In this document: positions 23,717 through 34,810 of the stretch, one piece after another
How positions within the stretch are numbered: position 1 is the stretch's first letter
Layout of the letters: every line of letters begins with the position of its first letter
Assembly (NCBI RefSeq): GCF_964188355.1
Contig: NC_134178.1
Location: 25,135,128-25,199,127, forward strand
Source: Buteo buteo
Taxonomy: Eukaryota; Chordata; Aves; Accipitriformes; Accipitridae
DNA: 64,000 nucleotides
Direction: 5' to 3'
The notes under the pieces: generated by a model
Databases searched by the model: none
What the model was told of the DNA's origin: nothing
What the model saw: only the letters and a program-made list of their open reading frames with translations
Made by a program: the position numbers and the translations under genes

Positions 23717-26700
23717 CTTCTAATTCATGCAGCTTTTTCTTAATTTAACTTACTGGTCACCAGACTGAAGAGCTAACTCCCAGAAAAGAGAAAGAAAACA
23801 CCCCAGGCAAACAAAGAGCAGAACACTTTGTGCACAGTTCATTTTACTTACCCAGTGACTGCACTAGTGGAGACAAATATTACTAGAAGCAACCAGTTAA
23901 TCCCCTTAATTATTGCTACAAACATCCTGTGACTGAACACAGTATTGTTATATTTCTGATGACTGTATTTAAGTTTCCAGGATGTTTAATTTGCTTACAA
24001 ACTATCCCCCACCCCCAAGAAATCCCCAAGTGATTTCAGACAGCAATAACTACTCTTTCTAGTGTCATTGTATCATGTGTCAATCTTTATAAACTTATCT
24101 TGCCTCAAAAATCGAATGTGTCAATTTAGCTAGTTGCTATTGTTTTAGAATTGGCCTTAGTGAATTTGTACTCTTAGAGTTGCATTGGGCTGTTAAATAT
24201 TCCCTTACTGTAGAACTTGTCTAGTTCCTTACCTTTTTTCTTTTTTTTTTTTTTTAATACTGTTTTATATTGTAACAACTTGGGGAAACATTGGTCATCG
24301 GTCAAAGTTTTTTTCCCCATGACGTATATTCTACTTTGGTCTGATTTTTTTTTTAATTCTCTGGATTAAAAAAAAAAACAAACAAAAAACTTCAGGCACT
24401 TAAGGACAAAAGAAAGGAAAATGAAGTGATTAAAAGGGCATAGCAATGTGTTGTATTTTAACCGTGATTCTGAATGTGTAGTACGACTTCAGGTGTGTGA
24501 GTTCACATAGTCACTTTCAGCTGCTGCTTTCCCTGGGTTGGTGTGGCTGGGCACTGACCCAGAGGCACAGGTCTTGAGCTGAGCTTTCCCCCGCCATCAT
24601 TACCATCTTTCCCCCACTGATGCTGGGAAAGCAGGGAGGAAGAGTTGGTGTGACTTGAATATGGAGGGCTGCTTCAAATGGATGTGACAGAGAATCAGCA
24701 GATAAAACAAGCCTTCAACTTAGTTGACAGTTGAAAGATTTTGATGATCCTTCCTTAACAGTTTAGTGTTGTGTTTTGAATTTGTTTGTAATTTTTTTGA
24801 AAATCAATGAAATAGGATAGAGGCAGTATTAGTGGTACTTTCAGAGAAATATCTGGCAAAATGATGACTGCTCAATCCTTTCAGAAATAGCAGCAGAGCT
24901 AAAAGTTTGCTTGGACTTTAGATGTTTATGCTATATGGCTATTACTGTGAGACCATATCATGCTTCTTCAAACTATGGATACATTTTCTTCTTTAGGACA
25001 TACCTGGTTTCTTTTACCTGGGTGGAGAAGGTTAGTAAGTTTGGTGCCCTTTTTTTATTGCTGCTGCTTTTTCTTAAACTGTTATACATCTGGTCTTAGA
25101 GGTAAAGTTGCCTTACAGGTAGTAATGATGTGTTTTATTTAACTTGGCATATTTTTGGTTTCCTTTTGCTCCATTTTGAAGACTAAATGGATAACAACTT
25201 GGTGACTTCCTTCTAATAGTCAGCAATTGTGATTTCCACCCATTTTCTTAATAAGGATAAATGAGATGTGGTAGCACTAATTTAACTAGAGGTATAGGAA
25301 CTTTTACTTCTATGATTTACCATCAAGAGTATCCTTTCTTTCTCTCCCCTCACACCCCCTGCCAAGGCCTACATTCAGACAGACATTTAGCACTGCATGA
25401 GATAGACATGTTTTATGTATGGTTTTACATTTTGAGGAAATATTCAGTTCTACTGAAAATAATATATGAATGAATAATAATATTGATATGGTTCAAAGTG
25501 CCTTGGGTTTTTCTCAATTGTTTTTTTCAGGCGTGACTACATTTCAAGTTCAGATAAAGTGAGAGGCCACTAAGGATTTTTGGTATTTTGAGTGTTAAAT
25601 TTACAAAGGATGAAGGCAGCAGATCCTGAATGGGTCTGGTCTCCCTAGGGAGCCAGCAAGGGGAATAGCTGTGCCAGCTTCCATACCACACCACACCCAG
25701 CACTAAACCTGGAATTTGTATGTGCACGTTTTGGTAATTATCTGCTTATACTCTTTTCAAAGAGGACCTTTTAGTGGTGTTATCAAGAACTGTAATAAGG
25801 AAGTTCTTTTGCATTAAACTAAGATCTACTTGAAAAGCCATTGAAAATGCTTGCATACATTGATTTTTAAGAATAGTAAGTTTTACAAATATTTACATTA
25901 TCTAAGCAGTACTGATTTTTTCTGGGTGATAAGGTTTTTGTTTTTCATGGAGTGGTCATTTCAGAGACAAATGATTCTGTAAGACCTTGAAAGAAAAAGG
26001 TCACTTAATGCAGAATGTGCATCTGTACAATTTATACTCCAATTAATATCCTGAATCATGGCAGACAACCGAGTTAAAAATCACTATGGTTTCATGCCAA
26101 AATCCATAACATAACGTTCATTTTGCTCTGTAAAATATAATTTTATTTGGAGAACATATTTGACTACATGAAGACATCAGAGTGTCTTGGATGAGAGTCT
26201 GGCAGTAATCCCATATATTTGCCATCATTATATTATACAGTTGTCACTGTGTCTAGGATTGAAAAAAACCCTTCCTTTGGAAGCCTTCCTGTGGCTTCCC
26301 TGGGGAGAATTCAATGGCTCTGGCAGGATACAAATGCAGTTAGGTTAAAAAATGTATATACAAGTTGGGAACTGTTCAGGCAATTTCCTTAAGGATTCAA
26401 TTCTTTCCCAGACTGAGAAACCCAGGGGCTTCATACAGTTGGAGCTGGTATATGATGGACATAGAGTATGTAGGGAAGTGATGCAACTCTTGCGAATGTT
26501 TATCTTAAATTGCTGCTGTACAGCACAGCAATAATCAAGGATTTCAAGTTAACACACTGACTCTTTCCTTTCCAGATTGTAAGAACATTTTTTTGTAGCC
26601 TTAAAGAAAGTATGTACATAATATGAAACATGGGAAGAAAAACTAATCATAAAAATGAGTAGTTTACATAATACTAAAAAGTAGCCATTTGAATTCCCTA

Positions 26701-26810
26701 TACATTTTGGTATGAACAAGAGTTAGGCCCCTAAATTATCAAAGGATTTCTGAAAATCTAATCCAAACTGCATAAGCTAACAGTATTTTGTAAATCTTTC
26801 CATTTCTTAA
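23717..26810. other. Unique AT-rich non-coding sequence
   Basis: Nothing assignable apart from a T15 run (24241-24255) and the hairpin at 24345-24377. Confidence 0.6.
24345..24377. repeat. Perfect 13-bp hairpin, T10AAT / ATTA10
   Basis: Arm 24345-24357 (ten T then AAT) and arm 24365-24377 (ATT then ten A) are exact reverse complements around a 7-nt loop TCTCTGG. It is mostly homopolymeric but the loop-side trinucleotides also pair. Confidence 0.8.
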
Positions 26811-26887
26811 CCCACCCCCCCAAAACCCCAAAACAAACAAACAAAAAAACCAAAAAAAACAATCTAAACCCCCCAAAAAAACAACCT
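26811..26887 (+). repeat. A/C-rich low-complexity tract
   Basis: C-rich start (CCCACCCCCCC) followed by repeated AAAACCCC, CAAA and A7-A8 blocks. The strand asymmetry (almost no G or T) is marked. Confidence 0.85.
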
Positions 26888-29048
26888 CTGCCCAGATTGA
26901 TCAGTAGCCTAATGCATTTATTCTTGGGAATCCTAGGGTATCACTTTAAGTGATTAAGTAATGGAAAAAGAGCTTAATCTCTTACAGCTTGTCTACTAGT
27001 AAGGAAGATCAAAGACAAAGTGATAGGTTTGTCAGCTTTTGCTGCTCTTTTGAGACTAGGAAATTAAAACAGTTCCTCATAAACTTAGATTTGTAGTCCT
27101 GTCCTGAACAAATACATTCATAAATATATGGGAAGTTGAAGAAGGGAACAATTTGTCATATCTCGAGAGAAAACTATTACCACCTTTAAGAACTAATATA
27201 TCAATTTACAAAAAGTCTGTCAGCTTGATGAGATCAGCTCCAGGATAGCACTGGCTGGAATTTCTCTTCAGGAGTTGTTCTGCTTGAGCATTTGCATCTG
27301 CTGAAGACACTGGGTGCAGACTGTGCCACCTGCTCCAAGCCCACCTTATAGCTCTGGGCCCTCCAACTTTGGGCAGTACGTTTGGAAATATCCCTCCTAG
27401 ATGTGTAGTGGTTGCTTAAGGAAACTGATACTCCTGTAATGCTCTGTGGTGATGGAAGCAGATCTTATGGGATTTCTGGTTTTCCCAACTTTCTTTAGTG
27501 GTAGTTGATCTGATGCCTGAAGCAAATTTCCTTAGTGAAATGTGAAATCAGGTCAGTCTGGTGTTGGGTGGGGTCCTCACTCACGGAGCCACTTGGTCAT
27601 TTTTATGTTTACTAATGTGTTTTACAGTTTGCTTTTTCTTCCATTTGGTCTGAAACTTTCACATGCAAATTACTATTTATAGTGCATTTTTATGCACGTT
27701 AGATGCTTGGTTTTCTTTGTTACCCTGGAAAACCAGTTCTGCCCAGAAAAAGTAAAACAAATTAGCTGTAGCCAGCTCATCAGTAGAGAAATTGCTGTTT
27801 ATATCTAAATTGAGTGAAAACAAAGCTCCATGCAAGTGACGGCAAATTTAACAAAGCAAGCCCGGCAAGCCTCAGCCAGGAGCCCTTGGAAGCACCATGC
27901 AAAGCCTGTGGCCTATTGCTAGCAGTGGCAATAGTTGGTGTCAGGGTTGCCAGTACTGGGCAATGACAGGGTTTCAGGGTTACACAGCCTAAAGTACTTC
28001 ACATTTGTCTGTACTACCTGTTATGCGGATATGAAAGCCTACTTGGAGAAGTGCTGAAAGCGGCTGAACCTTGCACGTGAGCTTACGTTGAGACTTGCCA
28101 TAGTATCTGTGATTGCCCGTGCCATTATGTTGATACCTGAAAATCCTGTTGTGTGTTGTTTTGTGCAGGGAGCTTAAATACACAAGTCTGACCAATGTTT
28201 GTTTTGGAGAATATGGCACTAGCTCAGTTGTTAATGGTATGGCACCTTGCTATGCTGTGTACACATAGCTGAAAGGTAGGAAGAAGTATAGACTGGTGGA
28301 GAAGAGCTGCCCAGGAATAAATCCTCACTTTCTCAGGGGCAGGGGCGGTGACTGTGCCTGGGAGCGGAGCATCCTGGTCCTGACCCCCGGGCTCTGACCC
28401 AGTGTGCCACGCAGAGCATGAAGAGAAAAATTGACTGCTAGCACAGTGTGGATGTTCACTAATGATCTGATCCGACCAAATCATTATGTGCTTCACTGTA
28501 GCTGTCACCAGGTGGTGCTGGTGTACATAGCCATTAACATTTTAATCTATGTTATTTCTGGTTCATGGGGAGACTTAGTATAGTGGTGTTATCTTCAGGT
28601 GCTACGTTATTTTTTGGTGTAATAAAAGCTAGCAGGTGTTGCTGTGTGAAATGCAGGGCAGTTTCCTTCAGAGTCTGGAGCTGGCCTCTTTAAAATAGAG
28701 CCTTGAGACAGAAATGCTTCTTGAAGAGTAAGCATTGGGCAAAGGTTCTTGGAAACCTTGCAGAACTCCAGAGGGTATAATTTCTACAGGAATATGTGTG
28801 AAACCAAGGAAAGTTGCACTTTAACTATAATTAGTTTCATATTCATTGTGTTGTCCTCCACCGTGAAGCTGACTTGCAAAGCCTTGTAAACCTTTTTGCT
28901 CAGAAAAGAGGTGGCAGTGGCTTCAGAAAAAAGGGCAATGTGAGGTGGTAGAATTTTCAGTTGGGCCAAGGCCTCCCTCTTTCTGCTCACAGACATCTGC
29001 ATATACAAATGTCATTAATGGTAGAGTAAGTGTAATTAATCTGTTAAT

Positions 29049-29073
29049 ATAGAGGTTGTTTGTTAACCTCTAT
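29049..29073. repeat. 9-bp hairpin
   Basis: ATAGAGGTT (29049-29057) and AACCTCTAT (29065-29073) are exact reverse complements with a 7-nt loop. Confidence 0.7.
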
Positions 29074-31647
29074 CTTTACTTACATACTTCAGAAATAGTT
29101 TCAAATGTTGCTGTTGGAAAACACTTGGTGTTTATCATAAAGGTTTCATGATATTAACTGCTTTAGTCACTAGCACAAATAAATGCATTTGAAAAAGGTG
29201 AGGATATAACCGGATTCTTGTGGGTATAAATGTGATTTTTTTTTTTCTTTAAACAGGAGAAAGGAGCAAGTATAATTTTACAATGAGCAAGAAAGAAATT
29301 GGTATACTTGGTCAAAAATCAAAGTTTTCATGTCTAAGTGTAATTGAACAGCCTTTGCAAAAATCTATGGGGTTTCAAGCTATGTTTAATTTAATAAAGA
29401 ACTTTATGGAGAGAAAGCTTGCAGATGATTAAAAATGTCTCAAATACTTTTTTCACTGTAAATCTTGCACCTGTAAAATTTCATTTGATGGATAAATTAT
29501 TCTGGGCAGGGGACCAAAAGGAAGTAGCCAAATGACAGCAATTTGATAAGGGAATGAGAAAGTATTGTAGCCAAAAGGATTTAGGTGCTGTTTTTTAAAT
29601 CCTTTGAATGAGTAACAATCTCATTAGATTCTCTTATTAAATACGGTATTTATAAGCAATTTTGGAAACACCTGTTGAGTTTAAACAAATGTGATGAAAT
29701 CATCTAGGACTGATATTTTTCAAATAGCTAATAATATCTGTGCTGGCTGCTGCTATGAAGTTTTATTTCATTAGTTTGTAACTTAGTAGTTCAGTTAGAA
29801 TTTCAAAACCATTACCACAAACTTGTATATTTAACTTTTGATTTAATTTAAATGATTGAGGGAAGCCAACCAAAGGAAAAGCAGCTCCAAAAAATGCCCC
29901 TGATGTATAAAAAAACCCTGAAACAAAGTACCTATTCCTAATACAATAGAGCACAAATTTGCATTAGATATGTCAAAGGTAATGAAGAATGTGAGAGACT
30001 GTGAGGAAAATTTACTACTTCTACATGGAAGTGAAGTAATTATTTTCTAGTTCTAAGAGTATGAATAGTTAAAAATGCGTTGGAGGAAAAGAAAACATGG
30101 GGTTAATTGATTAAGAAATACAGAAAGGGAAAGAACCTAATAAACACTTTTGCTCATTTGCTGCTTGTTTGGATATTTGTCAGGTATATTTTCTAGAACT
30201 GTGTTTTTTCAGACAATTTCCATCCTAATAGGTAGGTCTTAGAGGACTCTTACCTTCCTCACTGTATTCTACTACCAGTGTGTCATGGATGCAGAGCTAA
30301 AGTGCTAATTATTTCATGGCTTTTCTGCATGCATACCCAGATACCCACAGGTGTATGTATGATATGGACTGTTTCTGTTCTCCTTCCTCCTCTCTCAGAT
30401 CTGCACTAAAAACTGACTAGGATCTGGAGGTTGGATGCCCAAACTGGACAGGCCTCTTCTCTAACTAGTTTTCAGCTGCTTAAGGTTACTGTGCTTTCCC
30501 TTGTGCTATTGTGTCACTCTCTCTATAGTGACAATGATTTCCTTTATGGAAGTAGTGCCGGAGCTAGCAACTTTTAATGTGATTTGACTGTGTTTTGACT
30601 TCAAAACAATGAATCACATTACTGGCAATAATGCAAAGATGTTATACCGTTCATTCAGCTGCAATAAAATCGTACCACCTGGATGCTGTAAAATAAAAAT
30701 GGGCTTTTTTTTTTAATGGTTAAAGTACACTTGGAAAGCATAGTGAAGAACACTATAGAAGATGCTTGTATCAACTTTTTCTGTCATAGAATATTATACA
30801 TTCACTTAGTTAATCTAAACAGTTTATTAATTCTGAGGCCATAAAAGGCAAGTATTTCCGAAGCTTCCTTTAATCAAAACAATCCTTTTCTCTATGTAGG
30901 CAGATATTTTTTTTTTGTTAACACAATCCAGTTCAGTTAAAGACAACATAAAATGTCAAACTTAATCTGATTCTGAAACATGGAACCACATTTAAGTTAG
31001 TAAAGGAATATTGTTTTCATAAATCAATTGATTGAATAATATACATCGAGTTGTAGGCATAAAACTAAAAACATCCTAGAAAAAGTATGCAGGCTGAATT
31101 AACCCATAAATCCATGGTTCAAGTCCCAGGGCCTATCATTATGCAGTTCAATGGCATCTGACTTAGAGGTGAATTAATACTTTGTTATTATTTTGGAGGT
31201 TCAGGAGCTGAATTAAAAAAAAAAAAGAAAAAAATTTAAAATAATTTTAATCCTGGCTGAAACAAAATTTTCCTCTCAGGAAAAAAAAAGTTGTCCTTTT
31301 AGCCTATACAAATTAATGTTGTAAGGACTTCAAAAAGGGACTATGTATCATTTATGAAACTTGATTGTTTCAAGTCTTCTTAACAGCCATCTAAGCCATC
31401 CAAGACATATAGATTATCTCTGCTTTTGAATGGAATAGAGAATTTATTAGTGTTTTGTCTCACATTTCAGAAGAACTTTGTAACTGTTGGGATAAAGTCA
31501 TCCTAATGTTCTCTCGTGTGAGTTGTTCCGCTTCATGCCACGCATACAAACAATACTGAGAAAACATGAGGTTTTTTAAGAGCCAAAAATTGCTACAGTA
31601 ATCTGAGAGGTGATCTGTCTGAGCTCCAACTTCTGCTACAGTGACAA

Positions 31648-31665
31648 TTTGATATTTATATCAAA
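31648..31665. repeat. 8-bp palindrome
   Basis: TTTGATAT and ATATCAAA flank a 2-nt centre. AT-rich, so chance is plausible. Confidence 0.6.
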
Positions 31666-32081
31666 TAATATTTGCTGTTTATATGAAACCTAACAGGATT
31701 TACAAATAACTGCCAAAACATTTTCTACTTTATAATGTTGTACAGCAGGGTGCTCAGACAGATAGTGGAGTCTCCATCCTTAAAAATACCCCAAGCCCAA
31801 CTGGATGTGGCCCTGAGTAACTATGTCTGCCCTCAAACCCAGTTTTCACAGACTGCATAGCCTGGCAGTTTTTTCCTCTGCCTCCTTCCCCTCAGCCTTG
31901 CTCAAGAGACTTATGTAGACTTAACACTGATGACCACTTACTGGATTACAGTATAACATATAGAAGGCATGTCATAAAGAACTGTAAAGGCATTTCACAG
32001 TGTATGCATTCTTTTTATAGGGGAATACTCCATTTAAACATTCAGTGGAACAAAATTTAGGTAGTAATTAAAAGTGTTTAA

Positions 32082-32105
32082 CCCACATAAAAAATTTTAT
32101 GTGGG
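32082..32105. repeat. Near-perfect 24-bp palindrome
   Basis: CCCACATAAAA (32082-32092) and TTTTATGTGGG (32095-32105) are exact reverse complements around AA. The G/C-containing outer ends make it less likely to be a simple AT artefact. Confidence 0.75.
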
Positions 32106-33180
32106 CTATACAATTAATTTTATTACAGAAATTGCGTTTAACTTAAGAACTGATGACCTTATCTTAATGCACTAATGTATTTTTCATTAAAATGAAACAT
32201 CCTGTTAGCCAGGCAATAACCAGCAAGAAAGGAAGAGATGGAAAAGGTCCACAATATACCATGTACAACATCTGTCTTAAAGAAAAAAAAAAAAAAGCCA
32301 GTAATGCAGCATTTTTCAATTTATTACTGTGTCAGATTGAAAAGTTTAAACTGTAATTAAATGGATGGGAACTACTAATACACTGTCATTTTACAACTTG
32401 GATGGCTTCTACTGCTGAGCTGTCCTACCTCCTTCAGTAAATTACAGCTGTTGCTTGGTCTTTTATGTAGGCTTTTACACGTGGGATATATTAATCATCA
32501 AGGAAGATTATTGAATGCATTTCCAGATGTAGGAACAGCCAATATTTCTTCTGTCAAATCCAGCTTCCACCTGTTTGCTACAACATTATATGTGTTTTTA
32601 GGGGTTTCTTGTATTTATGTTGTATGTTGAGAACAACATGTGTATTGCAGATGAAGTTATCTAAATGACTTAAGATAAGTCTGTGGAAGAGTGAATATGT
32701 GAATAATGCTGGTTTTGCTGTCATGAGATGGTTTCTGAAGTACAGCAAAGATATTATGTTTGTTTTTAGGAACAAACAATATTTTTAGCAACATTATGAC
32801 TAGTAGGGGAAAGTTTTTATATATAACAAGTAAGTAATGTTCATGGATTGTGTATAGAACCTTACTCAATTGAGGCCATGTCCTAGTAGGTGGTGTACAA
32901 GCACAGGCTAATGGGGTTAAGACTACACTTCCTTTTCTCTTGGAGAAAACAAATTGTTAAACTGTTTTTGATGGGAGGTAAAAGTACTTAAGTTTTTTGT
33001 CTTTTTCTTATCATGCTTTTAGATGCCAAGTTCTTGTAAACAGGCTAGGTTGGGTATAGCATATTGTTTAAGAAAAAAATTCCTAAGGCTTGTTTATTCC
33101 TTGTCATTGTGGAGAAATACTATTTGGATTAACTTGTGATTCTCACAAATATTAAAACATTGATGGATCTGATTCTACCT

Positions 33181-33262
33181 GCCCCCCCGCCCCCCAAGAA
33201 GAACCCCCAAACAATCAAAGAAACCAAGAACAATAAAAAAAGCACCAAGACAACCTGAAAAT
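33181..33262 (+). repeat. C-run followed by A/C-rich tract
   Basis: C7-G-C6 leads into A/C-rich sequence with AACCCCC and A7 blocks, similar in style to 26811-26887. Confidence 0.8.
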
Positions 33263-33908
33263 ATTAAGAATAGATGTTCAAACCACAAGCAACTCTTTCT
33301 CTGGTTTTGAGTGAAGAGACTACTTATTCCCTTTGGAGAAAGAAATTCTCTGTTGGCGAATTTTAGGTATTGAGTCTGTTATGGAGGTGGCCTCAGTAGA
33401 TGAAGTTCCCAAGGACAGAGATGTACAGCAAGAATGGTCTTCTCTTTAATTTGTAGGTGGTTTGGTAGGCTTTACAGTTCTTATGCTTAGCTGCTAATAG
33501 TGTTCGTTCTTTAAGTGGGAAGAGACTAGATGTTCTGTAAATGAATTTTCTTTTTGAGTTGGATCAAATACTGTGATCGTAGAAAACTGAAAAAAAGTGC
33601 TGCTTCTGTTCAGAAGTAGTGAAAATATTCTGTGCTTCTATAGCTTTTCAAAAGCATGAACCACAGAAGACTATTCTCTAAATGACTGCTGGGCTAATAA
33701 TTTTGGTGCAGTAGTTAAATTCTTTGAACAAAAAAGTTCATGTGTCTTTCAGATAAGATTTCTTTACCCTGTGACCTTCATTTTAGCTATGTGTTTGGGT
33801 TTTTTTGTGTGGCAGGGTATGTGTGCATGTGCATTTATTTGTTTTACTTTAGTGTTGTCAGGATGATAGAGTAAATTGATATAGATAACCATTCAGTGTG
33901 AGGGTGTG
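33263..33908. other. Unique non-coding sequence
   Basis: I see nothing assignable in this stretch. Confidence 0.55.
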
Positions 33909-33966
33909 GTTTTTTGTTGTTTTTTTTGTTTTGGTTTGGTTTGGTTTTTTTGTTTTTGTTTTTTTG
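33909..33966. repeat. T/G-rich tract at the 3' edge of a CR1 copy
   Basis: T runs with three TTTGG-type units. Read on the sense strand of the neighbouring CR1 it is A-rich with CCAAA units. It sits where the CR1 octamers would be expected, but no octamer is visible. Confidence 0.75.
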
Positions 33967-34810
33967 AGGCAGGAAGGCACCTCTGGAGATCATCTAGGCT
34001 AACTTCCTGCTCAGAGCAAGTTGCTCAGGGCTGTGTCGGTTGTTTTCTTTTGTATCTCCAGGGATGGAAACTCCACGGCTTCTATGGGCAACCTGTTCCA
34101 GTATCTGACCACCTTCACAGTAGAAAGGTGCTTTCTTACATTTAGGTGGAATTTCCTATATTTCAGGTAGTGCCCATTGCCTTTTGTTGTCCTGTCACTG
34201 GGCACCACTGAAAAGAGCCTGGCTCCCTCTTCTTTACTCCCTCCATCACATATTTGCACACATGGATCAGATTCACAGAGCTTTCTCTGCTCCAGGCTGG
34301 ACAGTCTCAGTGCTCTCAGTCTCTTCTCATATGACAGGTGCTCCAGTCCCTTACATCTTTCTGGACTTGTTCCAGCATTTCCCTGTCTCATAGTGGGGAG
34401 CCCAGCACTGGATCCAGCACTCCCAGGTATCTCCTACCAGTGCTGAGCAGAGTGGAAAAATCACCCCCCTCAACCTGCTGGCTACCCTCTGCCTAATGCT
34501 GCTCAAGAGGCTGTTTGCTCTTCTTTGCTCCAAGAGTGTATTGCCTGAGTTGGTGTCCAACTTGGTGTCTGCTAGGATCCCCAGGGCCTTTTCCACATAT
34601 CTGCTTTCTACCTGGCCAGCCCCCAGCCTGTACAGGTGCATGGGGTTTTAGTCCTCCCCAGGTGCAGGACTTTTCATTTCCCATTGTTGAAATTCACACA
34701 GTTCCTGTCAGCCTATTCCTCCAGCTTGTTGAGGTCCTTCTGAATGGCAGCACAACCCTCTGATGTATGAGCCACTCCTCCCCCCCCACCATTTTGCATC
34801 ATCTGCAAAA
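33967..34810 (-). mobile_element. CR1 LINE fragment, - strand, older copy
   Basis: The reverse complement encodes the CR1 ORF2 C-terminal half. It starts at the FADD reverse-transcriptase motif (F-A-D-D-A-K near 34810) and ends in RYWNRLPIEAVEFPSLEIQKK-like sequence, matching YWNRLPREVVESPSLEILKK of the 20-kb copy at most positions. About 44 bp of 3' UTR follows the stop at 34011-34013. It is more diverged than the 19.7-21.7-kb copy and lacks the terminal octamers, so it is probably older or from another CR1 subfamily. Confidence 0.92.
34011..34810 (-). pseudogene. CR1 ORF2 C-terminal fragment, broken
   Basis: Two open stretches (34351-34641 and 34011-34391, both - strand) lie in different frames, so at least one frameshift separates them; the upstream part is also interrupted. 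All fingers motifs and the first palm aspartate are absent because of 5' truncation. No functional product is possible. Confidence 0.9.

Larger units (their letters stand above)
26888..33180. other. Unique AT-rich non-coding sequence with small hairpins
   Basis: No gene or transposon is recognised. It contains poly-A or poly-T runs (for example A14 at 32283-32296) and an acceptor-like pyrimidine tract with CAG near 29256, which leads into a frame that closes within ten codons. Small palindromes lie at 29049-29073, 31648-31665 and 32082-32105. Confidence 0.6.

Noticed and set aside
28214..28260. tRNA A-box-like TAGCTCAGTTGTTA
   Set aside because: No T-arm sequence follows and the stems do not pair.
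29232..29280. Splice-acceptor-like pyrimidine tract with CAG
   Set aside because: The following frame closes within about ten codons and no donor is evident.
31080..31140. tRNA B-box-like GGTTCAAGTCCC
   Set aside because: No A box at the right distance and no cloverleaf; not a tRNA or a recognisable SINE.
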